A stretch of 40,933 bases of DNA from Clostridiales bacterium (GCA_004555705.1 SFHI01000026.1:1-40933); one strand, 5' to 3'; shown: positions 1-7,590, counted from the first letter of the stretch. Notes: generated by a model from the letters alone, not told the origin. Made by a program: numbers and translations.

Positions 1-1260
1 GCCGCCACCCTTGGCATCCTCCACCCAGAGCTTCCCTTTGTGGAGCTTGACGATTTCCGCCGCGATACACAGCCCCAAACCAAAATGGGAGCGGTGGGAA
101 CGGGCGGTTTCTCCCCGGTGGAAGCGCTCAAAAATTCGGGTTTTCTCGCGGTCCGGCACTCCTGGGCCGGTGTCCGAAACGGTGATCCGGGCGCTGTTTC
201 TTCCCAAACCCAATTCCAGCCGGATATCGCCGGGGGCAGGGGTATAGGCAAGGGCGTTGTCCAGGAGAATGGACAGCACCTGCGTAATCCGGTCTTTATC
301 AAGCTGCATGACCGGCACATCCCTTTCCGGCAGGGTCAGGGACAGGGCAAGGCCCTTTTCTTGCGCCAAAGGGGAGTAGGTCTCATAAACCGTAAGCAGA
401 AGCATATCCAGCTCCACATCTTCGGTTTTTACCTCCCAGCTTTGGCTGTCGGCGCTGGCAAGGGTCAGCATATCTCCAAGCAGCCGGGACATCCGTTTCC
501 CCTCCCGGCGAATCATATCCGAAAATAATGTCTGTTGGGCAGGGGATGCGCACTCTGCCCGCTCCCAGGCAGAGGCCGCGGACAGGATCGCCGTCAGAGG
601 CGTTCGCAGCTCATGGGAGGCAGCGGCAATAAATTGCGCCTGACGCTGCTGGTTCTCCTGAATGGGGCGAAGCATTTTCCCGGTGAAGCACCAGGAAAAT
701 GCGCCCAAAAGCGCCACGGCAACCAACGCCGCAATACATACCACCATGCGCTGCCGATGGATGCCATTCTCCATTTCGTTCAGAGGATACAGCAAGATCA
801 GTTCCAGCACAGATCCGTTTTTCGGAATCAGCGACACCCCGGCGAAATAGCCTGCGCCATCTTCTCCCTGGAGGGAAAAGGCGCAGCTTCCGCCGTCCCG
901 GGCACTTACGGCGCTCAGATCAAACTCCGATACGGCCCGATCCCGTGCCTGCTGAAACTCCGGCGCAAGGTTATTTCGTTCCGCAGACAACCCCATGGAA
1001 AAAAGGGGCGTTCCCCCATCCTGAATGGAAATAGAAAAACGCCCGGAGCTCTCCATCTGCCGCAGCCAGGTGGCAGAAAGCTGGTTCTGTACCCCCAGAT
1101 AGGAGGACACTGTGCTGAGATTGCCGGAGAAATTCTGATAGGTTTGGGCCCGGGTATTTCTTTCGGAAATAAACAGACACAGCAGGGTCATGCCTACCAG
1201 GATCGCCCCGGTAATGACCGTATTGAACGCCGTCAGCTTCCAGCGAAGTCGATTAACCAT
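1..1260 (-). CDS. Sensor histidine kinase, C-terminus cut by window edge
   Basis: Membrane sensor kinase partnered with the response regulator just upstream. Reading inward from ATG at 1260, the protein has a short cytoplasmic start (MVNRLRWK), a membrane helix, an extracytoplasmic stretch of about 130 residues and a second helix. Then come an H-box (SHELRTPLTAIL, phosphorylated His), an N-box (LLDNALAYTP) and G-boxes (DTGPGVPDREKTRIFERF, GLGLCIAAEIVKLHKG). The frame stays open to base 1, so only the last residues are missing. Its start overlaps the regulator's stop by 8 bp, which implies translational coupling. The sensed signal is unknown. The downstream position in an operon with permeases, an adaptor and a MacB-like protein suggests it monitors the transported compound or envelope stress (inference). 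Confidence 0.93.
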   Translation of the reverse strand, partial: MVNRLRWKLTAFNTVITGAILVGMTLLCLFISERNTRAQTYQNFSGNLSTVSSYLGVQNQLSATWLRQMESSGRFSISIQDGGTPLFSMGLSAERNNLAPEFQQARDRAVSEFDLSAVSARDGGSCAFSLQGEDGAGYFAGVSLIPKNGSVLELILLYPLNEMENGIHRQRMVVCIAALVAVALLGAFSWCFTGKMLRPIQENQQRQAQFIAAASHELRTPLTAILSAASAWERAECASPAQQTLFSDMIRREGKRMSRLLGDMLTLASADSQSWEVKTEDVELDMLLLTVYETYSPLAQEKGLALSLTLPERDVPVMQLDKDRITQVLSILLDNALAYTPAPGDIRLELGLGRNSARITVSDTGPGVPDREKTRIFERFHRGETARSHRSHFGLGLCIAAEIVKLHKGKLWVEDAKGGG

Positions 1261-1933
1261 AGCGCTCCTCCAACCGGTATCCTACACCCCGGACGGTTGC
1301 CAGCTGTAAGCGGCTTCCTACCTTGCGCAGGCTCCGCCGGAGAAAATAGGTATAGTTGTCCAGATTACCGTCCTCCACATCGCAGTCCATGCCCCAGACC
1401 CTCAGGAGGATGGTTTCCCGGGGAAGGGTCTGACCCGGATTGCGCAGAAACAGCTCCAGCAGGTCGCCCAAACGTTTGGACAGCTCTGTGGACTGCTCCC
1501 CACGGTGCAGGGTCAGGGTTCGGGGTTCATAGGCAATATCGCCAAAGGAAAGGGTTTCGTCATTTTGGAGGGAAACGGGACGGCGCAGTACACAGCGAAT
1601 CCGGGCCAGCAGTTCCTCAAAGGCGAAGGGCTTCACGATATAGTCATCCGCGCCGCTGTTCAGCCCTTGGGTGCGGTCACCCACCTGTCCCAGCGCCGTC
1701 AGGAAAATCACCGGGGTGGAAATGCCCTCCCGGCGCATAGTTCGCAGCACCTCCATACCGTCCAGCCCTGGCAGCATCCGATCCAGCAGAATCAGGTCGT
1801 GAACCCGCTCCCGGATAAACAGCAGCCCTTCCTCTCCGTCCCGGCTGACATCCACCGAAAAGCCCTCCTGCCGCAGCTGGAAAGGAATGGTTTGCCCCAG
1901 GCTCTCGTCATCCTCGATCAGCAATATCCGCAT
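1253..1933 (-). CDS. OmpR/PhoB-family response regulator
   Basis: DNA-binding response regulator of 226 aa, the usual length. The receiver domain (about 1-115) has the acidic pair in LLIEDDE (8-9), the phosphoacceptor D51 in LLDRMLPGLDG, the TA of FLTALG and the K of YIVKPF. The C-terminal winged helix (about 130-224) ends with the typical VRGVGYRLE hairpin. It overlaps the kinase gene by 8 bp and the upstream membrane-protein gene by 26 bp. A 7-bp direct repeat with 11-bp period before the first gene of the operon (6408-6425) is a good candidate for its own binding site. Confidence 0.95.
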   Translation of the reverse strand: MRILLIEDDESLGQTIPFQLRQEGFSVDVSRDGEEGLLFIRERVHDLILLDRMLPGLDGMEVLRTMRREGISTPVIFLTALGQVGDRTQGLNSGADDYIVKPFAFEELLARIRCVLRRPVSLQNDETLSFGDIAYEPRTLTLHRGEQSTELSKRLGDLLELFLRNPGQTLPRETILLRVWGMDCDVEDGNLDNYTYFLRRSLRKVGSRLQLATVRGVGYRLEERYG

Positions 1934-2921
1934 TGTCTTGCCTCCTTACCGACCACAGCGCCAGGATTGCGGCCGCTGTGGAAGCTCCCATTGATTTTAC
2001 CATATTCAGGAGCATTTGCAACTGTCCGCTCCCCAGAGGGGTGAAGAGAATCCGAAAGAAGTTAACTTTTTGCCCTTCCAGCCATTTCCCCCAGAAGGAA
2101 AAATCCGACCAGCGGGAGGGAATCATGTCCGGCGGGATGACCAGATGTTTCGTAAGGAGCCAGAACGTTCCCGCTGCCAGCCCCAGAGCAAGAACGATCT
2201 TTCCCAACAACGGCAGCTGGTTTCCTGAAAGGATGCCATGCAATGACAGTTTCCGCCAGCCCTTTCCCAGGCGGCAGCAGGCCGTCAAGAGCAGAATAGC
2301 GGGGAATAGCAGCAGCAGATTCTCAGTCAGTGCCAGAAACGGATAGAAGTCCATCACCGTTCCAACCAAGCCCCAACGCAGCAAGAACTGTTCTCCCAGG
2401 GTCTTCCCGTTTTCTGCCGACAGAGCAAGCACACACCGGTTCAGGGAATCCTCGTTCTTTGCCATGGTTATCATGGTTGGGCGGAGGGCGGGAACGGTCC
2501 CCAGAACCCGGCAGGCAACCCCATCCCGCAGAAGGGACTGACCGCCGCAGAGGGTGGTCCCAAACAGGGTCTGGGCCGTTTCCTCGTCAATCAGGCACCC
2601 TTTCTGCCAAACAAGGCACCCTGCTCCTATCAGCTCTGGATTTCCCGACAAGGAAACCAGCGTAACCTGTGCAGATGCCCCGGTTTCCAGGCAGGAAACC
2701 GTCTGCCGGTCTCTTTCTCCCCAGAAGCAGAAGCCAACTGGGTCATCTGCTTCCTCCTGGGAGAAAATGACTTCCGCCGCGGCAGCATCAATACCCTGCT
2801 CCAACACAATATGTACCAAATCCTCGTTCTGCCCTGCCACACTCCATGAGAAGATCGCCCAGATGTACAGAACCACCCCAGCCAGCAGCTGATAACAGCG
2901 ACTGCGTTTTTTTCTGTCCAT
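1908..2921 (-). CDS. Membrane protein with MacB-like extracytoplasmic domain, function unknown
   Basis: Protein of about 337 aa with one N-terminal helix (about 10-30), a soluble outer region (about 31-180) and three or four further helices, the last near the C-terminus. The outer region contains a stretch (DEETAQTLFGTTL...LLRDGVACRVLGTVPAL) that resembles the periplasmic core domain of MacB/FtsX-type permeases (isektAkklFG...G...y.VvGv). The rest does not look like a full FtsX permease and no ATPase is nearby. ATG at 2921 lies one base after the adaptor stop. A TTG at 2930 in the same frame is the alternative start. Encoded between a HlyD-type adaptor and a two-component system, it may be the membrane partner of the adaptor (inference). 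Confidence 0.7.
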   Translation of the reverse strand: MDRKKRSRCYQLLAGVVLYIWAIFSWSVAGQNEDLVHIVLEQGIDAAAAEVIFSQEEADDPVGFCFWGERDRQTVSCLETGASAQVTLVSLSGNPELIGAGCLVWQKGCLIDEETAQTLFGTTLCGGQSLLRDGVACRVLGTVPALRPTMITMAKNEDSLNRCVLALSAENGKTLGEQFLLRWGLVGTVMDFYPFLALTENLLLLFPAILLLTACCRLGKGWRKLSLHGILSGNQLPLLGKIVLALGLAAGTFWLLTKHLVIPPDMIPSRWSDFSFWGKWLEGQKVNFFRILFTPLGSGQLQMLLNMVKSMGASTAAAILALWSVRRQDNADIADRG

Positions 2922-2922
2922 A

Positions 2923-4635
2923 TCAGCCAACCCGGACGCGGCTGCCGCTGTCCACCGCCCGATCGGAACCCACGATGACCTGCTGTTTGCTACTCAGCAC
3001 CCCATCTGCCAGAGCCGCCGTGGTTTCGTTCCGCTCCAATACCGTGACGCTGACCTTCCGTGCCTGCTGTTGAGCACCCAGGACGGTATTCACCTGCTCC
3101 ACCACCAGCACATAGGGCTGATTTCTTGCGTCCAGATGAAGGGCGGACACCGGAACGCAGCAGGAATAGGGCTGAGACCTCCGGGTGAAGCTCAGCTCGG
3201 CGCTGACTCCCAGAGAAAGGGTATTCGTCGGGAGCTGTACCGTCAGCCGGTAGCCGCCCTCCGTTTCTTCGCTGGGGGAAAAGGTGGTGACTGGCAAATC
3301 CTCGTACCGTTTTCCGGTGCTGCTCGCCCGGAGGGTCACCCGGTCACCCACCCCGATGTATTTGCTCTGTTCCTTCGTGACCAGGCCGGAGAACATGCAG
3401 CCCTGGCTCAGGTCAGCCAACAGCATGGCGGTGGTATCGGTGGTTTTTTCCCCGGTCTGGACATGACACCGGGTCACGATCCCATCCACGGGGGAGAGAA
3501 TTTTCCCCTCCGCCTCCAGAAGGGCTTCCAGCTTGCTTAGGGCCAGGGCCATTTGATCGTAGGTGATCTGGCCGATTTGGGCTGTATGATTGCTGCCGTC
3601 GGGCAGATTGGCAGAGCTCACTGCCCGGCCATAGGCGGTCTTTGCGTTTTCCAGGGCGGACAACGCATCGTCGTAAACCTGCTGCGCTTTTTCCACGGCG
3701 TCCAAAAGCTCCTGCTCGGAACGGACCGGGCTGCCGGCCTGATGCTCCTGACGATAGGTTTCCAGCGCGGCGTTGGCCTCGTCCACCGCCTGCTTTGCCT
3801 GCTCCACAGTGGATTGGGCATCGGATAGCCGCTGCGCGTATTCCTCGCGCACGGCATTGGCGATGTCGTCGATCTCCGCTTGGGTTAATGTGTCCGTCTG
3901 AGGTTCCGCTGGGAACAAGACTTCCTCCGGGGGTACCGTTTCCTGCTGTGGCGCTTGCTCTCGTTCCTGTTCTGCACGGTCAATGGCCTCCTGAATCGTT
4001 TCCTCAATCTCCTGCTGGAGCAGTTCCAGGGCTGCCAGCGCCGCATCATAGTCGGATTTTGCTTTCTGGCATTCCAAAACCAGAGCTTCCTCCTGCGCTT
4101 GGTCCTCTGTAATACCGTTATAATAGTTTTCCAGCGCCGCTTTGGCCCGCTCCAAGTCCCGGGCCGCCCGTTCCAGGGCAGTCTCCGCCTGGGCGACTGC
4201 GGAATTGTAGTTTTCCTCCGCCTGGGCCTGGGCATTGGAGCGCCGCTTCTGGGCGGCGGCGTTCTGGCTCCACGCGTCCAGGATGGAAAGCCGCTGCTTT
4301 TCCATGTTCTGCTTTTGGGTCAAGATGGTTTCCTCTAAGTAATCCAGATCCAGGGTGAACAGCACATCCCCCTGGTTTACCTGCTGACCTTCGTTGACGC
4401 GGACGCTGGCCACCCTCAGCCCCGCCACCGTGGTCACGGCCTGCTCCTGGTTTTGAAGGGTTTTTCCCGTAAGCTGCACGGTGTGGGTAATGGCGCCGCT
4501 GCCGGGAGCCGCGGTGGTCACCACAGCAGTGCCGTACTGGTAGACTGCTCTGGACAGCAGCGTAAACAGGAGCATCCCGGCGAAGAAGATTCCCACCAGC
4601 TTCCAGATACGGCCTTTCTCTTTTTTCAGATACAT
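2923..4635 (-). CDS. HlyD/RND-type efflux adaptor with long coiled coil
   Basis: Membrane-fusion (periplasmic-adaptor type) protein, 570 aa. A cytoplasmic start (MYLKKEKGR) and one membrane helix (about 11-30) precede a first lipoyl half (VRVNEGQQVNQGDVLFTLD). A very long Gln/Glu/Ala-rich coiled coil (about 95-350) follows, then the second lipoyl half (GKILSPVDGIVTRCHVQTGE) and beta-barrel domains. ATG at 4635 is chosen because GGAGGGAAGG lies just before it and it falls one base after the permease stop; the frame also reads further upstream into the permease gene. Such adaptors usually pair with MacAB or other ABC exporters. Here the upstream neighbours are importer-type permeases and the downstream gene is MacB-like, an unusual set. 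Confidence 0.88.
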   Translation of the reverse strand: MYLKKEKGRIWKLVGIFFAGMLLFTLLSRAVYQYGTAVVTTAAPGSGAITHTVQLTGKTLQNQEQAVTTVAGLRVASVRVNEGQQVNQGDVLFTLDLDYLEETILTQKQNMEKQRLSILDAWSQNAAAQKRRSNAQAQAEENYNSAVAQAETALERAARDLERAKAALENYYNGITEDQAQEEALVLECQKAKSDYDAALAALELLQQEIEETIQEAIDRAEQEREQAPQQETVPPEEVLFPAEPQTDTLTQAEIDDIANAVREEYAQRLSDAQSTVEQAKQAVDEANAALETYRQEHQAGSPVRSEQELLDAVEKAQQVYDDALSALENAKTAYGRAVSSANLPDGSNHTAQIGQITYDQMALALSKLEALLEAEGKILSPVDGIVTRCHVQTGEKTTDTTAMLLADLSQGCMFSGLVTKEQSKYIGVGDRVTLRASSTGKRYEDLPVTTFSPSEETEGGYRLTVQLPTNTLSLGVSAELSFTRRSQPYSCCVPVSALHLDARNQPYVLVVEQVNTVLGAQQQARKVSVTVLERNETTAALADGVLSSKQQVIVGSDRAVDSGSRVRVG

Positions 4636-4636
4636 C

Positions 4637-5485
4637 TCAGTCCTTCCCTCCTGACAGGGCAATGCCCCGCTCCAAATATTCTTCACAGCTGATAAATAAC
4701 AGAAGCGCCGGAATCAGCATCAGCAGCGCTGCGGCAAACCCCATGCCCATGTTGGCCATCTCGATTTCCGGGAGGAACAGGGACAATGGCCACAGGGACT
4801 TGGTTTTCAGATATGTCATGGGCTGCTCAATCATGTTCCAGGAATCCAGGAAGGTTAATATCACCACCGACAGGATTCCCGGAGCCCCAAGGGGAATGGC
4901 AATCTGGACAAAAATCCGAAGTTCCCCCGCACCGTCCAGCCTGGCAGCTTCCAGGATTTCCTGGGGGATGGCCTTGAAGGTGCGGTGCAAAATGAAAACC
5001 GGAAAAGTGGAGAAAATGGCAGGCAGGATTACTGCCCCAGGGGTATCCAGCAAATGGAGCTCCTGCAGAACAAGGTACTGGGGAAACATCAATACCTGAA
5101 AGGGCATTAGCATCAGCACGATGTAGGCGGTTAGAATCACTTTCTTTCCCCGCAGGGGGAATCGGGCCAATGCCCATGCCGCCGCTACATCCACCAGGAG
5201 CTGTCCAGCCAGAATGCCCAGGGAAATCACCACAGAGTTCCAAAACATGGTGAAATACCCTGGACTGTCCAGCAGTACCTCCACCAGTGACCGCAGGGTG
5301 GGAGCCTCCGGCAGCGCAGACCATGCCACCATCCCCTCCCCGGTGGAGAAAACCGGAGACAGGTTCGCCTCCAATTCCCACTGGGCCGAAAACGCCCCAG
5401 TCACTGCAAACCAAATGGGAAAGCAAATCAAAAGTGTCAGCCCAAGCAGGGCCCCAAAAAGTAGCAATTTTCTGAATTTTTCCAT
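4637..5485 (-). CDS. ABC transporter permease, carbohydrate type (MalG/YcjP-like)
   Basis: Inner-membrane permease of the CUT1 sugar-uptake class, 282 aa with about six helices. The ATPase-docking EAA loop is clear (LEAARLDGAGELRIF...IPLGAPG). The C-terminus runs LERGIALSGGKD, close to the usual GLTAGAVKG ending. It starts 3 bp after the stop of the other permease, with GGAGG before ATG 5485. Neither a solute-binding protein nor an ATP-binding subunit lies beside it. A shared ATPase (MsmK type) and a binding protein encoded elsewhere are needed, unless the pair serves another purpose. Confidence 0.9.
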   Translation of the reverse strand: MEKFRKLLLFGALLGLTLLICFPIWFAVTGAFSAQWELEANLSPVFSTGEGMVAWSALPEAPTLRSLVEVLLDSPGYFTMFWNSVVISLGILAGQLLVDVAAAWALARFPLRGKKVILTAYIVLMLMPFQVLMFPQYLVLQELHLLDTPGAVILPAIFSTFPVFILHRTFKAIPQEILEAARLDGAGELRIFVQIAIPLGAPGILSVVILTFLDSWNMIEQPMTYLKTKSLWPLSLFLPEIEMANMGMGFAAALLMLIPALLLFISCEEYLERGIALSGGKD

Positions 5486-5488
5486 TTT

Positions 5489-6358
5489 CTAATCCTCCCC
5501 ATCCCAGGCTTTTCGCAGAAAGCCGATCAGGGTGAAAACCACTGCCGATGTCATCACAGAAGCGGCGGCAATTTTGTCGAAATCCAGCTCCCGAAACCAG
5601 TTGTTGTACAGATGCTGCAATAAGTACATGCTTTCATGGGGGTAATCTCCCGCAACCAGCCACGCCTCCCGGAACACCTTGAAAGAATTCAGCAGGGACA
5701 GTATGGCAATGGTATAGGCAGACCCTCTCAGGTTTGGAAGGGTAATGTGCAGAAAGGTCTGCCAGGCATTGGCTCCATCCACCTGGGCCGCTTCATACAC
5801 ACTCTCCGGGATGCCCGCAAGACCGGCCATCCACAAAACCACGGTATATCCCAGGTTTTTCCAGAGATAGCTGATGACCAGCATCCAAAAAGCGCTGCCG
5901 GAGCCCATCCAGTCCACCCCGCTACCGCCCAGCGCAAGAAGGGATGCGTTGATGAGTCCTTTTTCATGGAATAACACCTTCCACACCAGCACCACAGAGG
6001 CCGCCGGGACTGCCATAGGCATCAGGAAAGCACTCCGCAAAGTGCCTCCTACAAAGGGGATGGAGCGCACCGCAAGCGCCAAAGCGAGGGACAGCACAAC
6101 CAGAAGGGGGACACAGACCAGGGTAAACCGGGCCGTGTTGGAAACGGCAATCTGAAACGCGGCATTTTTCAGAACCGCCAAATAGTTCTGAAATCCCATC
6201 CACCTGCCGCCGATGGCGCTTTGGAAAGACCTGACCAACACCTGAAGCATGGGCAGTAGGGCAAAATACAGAACCCCAAGGAAATTGGGCAGGAGAAATG
6301 CCCAATAGATTCTATTTTGTCTGGAAGCCGGGCGAACGCCCTTCCCTTTGCGCATCAT
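5489..6358 (-). CDS. ABC transporter permease, carbohydrate type (UgpA/MalF-like)
   Basis: Partner permease of the CUT1 class, 289 aa, about six helices starting with the typical RIYWAFLLPNFLGVLYFALLP segment. The EAA loop reads YEAAQVDGANAWQTFLHITLP. It is the first gene of the six-gene minus-strand operon that runs to the window edge. Two consecutive ATGs (6358 and 6355) can serve as start, and the ribosome site is weak (AAGGGA). A PhoB-type box and -10 lie 35-70 bp upstream. The usual preceding binding-protein gene is absent: upstream are only the leader and then tRNA-Val remnants. Confidence 0.9.
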   Translation of the reverse strand: MMRKGKGVRPASRQNRIYWAFLLPNFLGVLYFALLPMLQVLVRSFQSAIGGRWMGFQNYLAVLKNAAFQIAVSNTARFTLVCVPLLVVLSLALALAVRSIPFVGGTLRSAFLMPMAVPAASVVLVWKVLFHEKGLINASLLALGGSGVDWMGSGSAFWMLVISYLWKNLGYTVVLWMAGLAGIPESVYEAAQVDGANAWQTFLHITLPNLRGSAYTIAILSLLNSFKVFREAWLVAGDYPHESMYLLQHLYNNWFRELDFDKIAAASVMTSAVVFTLIGFLRKAWDGED

Positions 6359-6391
6359 ATACTCGGATCCCTTCTGCTGTGTTTGACCTCC

Positions 6392-6425
6392 AGTTTATCC
6401 CGCGCACCTCTAAGCTGTCTCTAAG
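6392..6425 (-). promoter_or_regulatory. PhoB-type direct repeat and -10 before the permease/two-component operon
   Basis: On the minus strand CTTAGAG-ACAG-CTTAGAG (6425-6408) is a 7-bp direct repeat with a 4-bp spacer, the 11-bp period typical of OmpR/PhoB-family sites. It ends exactly 10 bp before a -10-like TAAACT (6397-6392), the geometry of PhoB-activated promoters in which the box replaces the -35. The regulator encoded in the operon is the natural candidate to bind it (inference). Confidence 0.5.
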
Positions 6426-6575
6426 TCGAATACGATTCCATATCGTCATTCCTCCCTCGTTATGATACTGTCATTGTATCGGAGGATAAAAGGGATGTCG
6501 AATATGCCAAAGCCCCCGGCTCTGATGCAGAGAGCTGGGGGCGTGAACTCAAAATGTCATATCTTTGATAGAACA

Positions 6576-6619
6576 AAAAATCCGAACGCGCTCCAGATTG
6601 GGAACAAGTTCGGATTTTT
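6576..6619. terminator. Bidirectional hairpin between tRNA-Val remnant and permease operon
   Basis: Stem AAAAATCCGAAC / GTTCGGATTTTT (6576-6587 with 6608-6619), A-rich on one side and T-rich on the other, so it can terminate in either direction. It lies just beyond the third tRNA-Val 3' end copy. Confidence 0.7.
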
Positions 6620-6625
6620 CATGTA

Positions 6626-6647
6626 TGGCGGACGATAACGGACTCGA
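6626..6647 (-). repeat. tRNA-Val 3'-end copy A (remnant)
   Basis: Copies the last 22 nt of tRNA-Val (T-arm part, acceptor ATCGTCC and CCA; discriminator A changed to G), with no 5' half attached. A terminator follows on the minus strand. It cannot be a functional tRNA. Confidence 0.75.
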
Positions 6648-6852
6648 TGAAATTAAGGAGCCTTCGGCGTCCAGCCGCCGAAGGGGGGCTGTCTCACTAA
6701 GGAAAAGGTTCGTCAAATAGCATAAGGAAAAAGAAAAACTGTCATTGCGAACCAGTGACCGATGTCACTGGTGTGGCAATCCCTGACAGTTCTATTATTT
6801 GTGCAATTTTACTTTAATGAGACAGCCCCATTCAGATGGGTTCGAGTCCGTT
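6637..6852. repeat. Inverted-repeat unit A, interrupted by a short insert
   Basis: Closed by AACGGACTCGA (6637-6647) and TCGAGTCCGTT (6842-6852), it contains the CCTTCGGC/GCCGAAG hairpin and then, in place of the second hairpin of unit B, the GGGGCTGTCTCA element. Apart from that insert it is nearly identical to unit B at 6905-6998. Confidence 0.65.
6685..6829. mobile_element. 145-bp MITE-like element with GGGGCTGTCTCA ends
   Basis: Terminal inverted repeats GGGGCTGTCTCACTAA (6685-6700) and TTAATGAGACAGCCCC (6814-6829) match at 15 of 16 positions. There is no coding capacity. Inside (about 6738-6788) is a CTGTCATTGCGAACCAG...TGGCAATCC segment, the core of the dispersed repeat family found throughout the window, so one element has captured or been hit by another. 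Confidence 0.65.
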
Positions 6853-6859
6853 GGAGGCA

Positions 6860-6892
6860 AAAAAAGAGGCCATCCAAAGGATGACCTCTTTT
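6860..6892 (-). terminator. Duplicate of the tRNA-Val terminator
   Basis: Stem AGAGGTCATCC/GGATGGCCTCT ending in a T-run on the minus strand, nearly identical to the hairpin at 7007-7037. It follows the second tRNA 3'-end copy. Confidence 0.7.
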
Positions 6893-6893
6893 G

Positions 6894-6915
6894 TGGTGGA
6901 CGATAACGGACTCGA
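6894..6915 (-). repeat. tRNA-Val 3'-end copy B (remnant)
   Basis: Exact copy of the last 22 nt of the intact tRNA-Val (7039-7060) including CCA. It is not linked to a 5' half and is followed by its own copy of the terminator. Confidence 0.8.
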
Positions 6916-6998
6916 TGAAATTAAGGAGCCTTCGGCGTCCAGCTGCCGAAGGGTGCCAGTCCACCGGACTGGCACATTCAGATGGGTTCGAGTCCGTT
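6905..6998. repeat. 94-nt cloverleaf-like inverted-repeat unit B
   Basis: An 11-bp closing stem (AACGGACTCGA / TCGAGTCCGTT, sharing tRNA T-arm sequence) encloses two perfect hairpins: CCTTCGGC/GCCGAAGG (6929-6952) and TGCCAGTCC/GGACTGGCA (6954-6974). The fold is symmetrical enough to form on either strand. It could be a structured RNA, a recombination scar or a mobile palindrome; no known RNA family is recognised. Confidence 0.55.
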
Positions 6999-7006
6999 GG
7001 AAATAA

Positions 7007-7037
7007 GAAAGAGGCCATCCAAAGGATGACCTCTTTT
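7007..7037 (-). terminator. Terminator of tRNA-Val
   Basis: Minus-strand AAAGAGGTCATCC-TTT-GGATGGCCTCTTT directly after the encoded CCA of tRNA-Val. Confidence 0.8.
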
Positions 7038-7038
7038 G

Positions 7039-7114
7039 TGGTGGACGATAACGGACTCGAACCGCTGACCCTGCGCACGTCAAGCGCATGCTCTACCAGC
7101 TGAGCTAATCGTCC
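7039..7114 (-). tRNA. tRNA-Val (GAC)
   Basis: Folds as a complete cloverleaf: acceptor GGACGAT/ATCGTCC, D arm GCTC/GAGC, anticodon stem TGCGC/GCGCA with loop TTGACGT (anticodon GAC), and T loop TTCGAGT. CCA is encoded. Its own promoter lies directly upstream. Confidence 0.97.
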
Positions 7115-7127
7115 GGGCGCATGATGT

Positions 7128-7156
7128 ATTATATAGGAGCAAGCGGGTTTTGTCAA
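7128..7156 (-). promoter_or_regulatory. Promoter of tRNA-Val
   Basis: TTGACA (7156-7151), 17-bp spacer, TATAAT (7133-7128): a consensus housekeeping promoter ending 13 bp before the tRNA. Confidence 0.9.
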
Positions 7157-7172
7157 GTATTATTTCGCCCAT

Positions 7173-7529
7173 TTATGCCGCGAAATCCACATCCTGCTCT
7201 CCCACAAAGGAAATCACCAGCTTATTTGGCAGGCACACGATGCTTCCGCCGCTTTTGCAGAAGCCCCGGTGCATACAGTAGTGGTCAGGGCAGTTGGCCT
7301 GGGTGACCGCGATGGCCCCGTCCCGGACGGTAATGACGTTTTCCCCGCCCCGGGGGGTGGTGACGGTGAATTCCTGATCAATCCGCAGGTCCACCGTGGC
7401 GATCAGCTCCCCATCGCTGCGGATCTCCGCCCGGACGGCCTCCGGTCCCGCGTTGAGCAGCACGATGCCGAGCCCCAGACTTACGGTAAGCAGCGCCAGC
7501 AGAAGCAGCAGCCAGGTTCGTGTTTTCAT
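7173..7529 (-). CDS. NusG domain II-containing protein
   Basis: Small 118-aa protein with an N-terminal membrane anchor (TWLLLLLALLTVSLGLGIVLL, about residues 5-25). An extracytoplasmic beta domain of the NusG-II/Lin0431-like type follows: TVTTPRGGENVITVRDGAIAV and NCPDHYCMHRGFC...IVCLPNKLVI, with the conserved Cys/His cluster. It has no NGN domain, so it is not the transcription factor NusG. Such proteins are common in Firmicutes and of unknown role. GGGAGG before ATG 7529 supports the start. It stands alone between tRNA-Val and a repeat element. Confidence 0.85.
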   Translation of the reverse strand: MKTRTWLLLLLALLTVSLGLGIVLLNAGPEAVRAEIRSDGELIATVDLRIDQEFTVTTPRGGENVITVRDGAIAVTQANCPDHYCMHRGFCKSGGSIVCLPNKLVISFVGEQDVDFAA

Positions 7530-7590
7530 AGCGATCCCTCCCCGGGTAGTATTTGCAGAATACAGGTACCGTCATACCCGGCAGCTTGAC

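Noticed and set aside
6353..6460. Possible leader peptide (MESYST) before the permease operon
   Set aside because: A short ATG frame with GGGAGG upstream exists on the minus strand, but its start lies upstream of the proposed -10, so it would not be in that transcript; nothing else supports it.
6809..7156. Minus-strand 115-aa frame over tRNA-Val and its remnants
   Set aside because: It reads through the tRNA gene, its promoter and the terminators; the apparent repeats in the protein come from the duplicated non-coding DNA.
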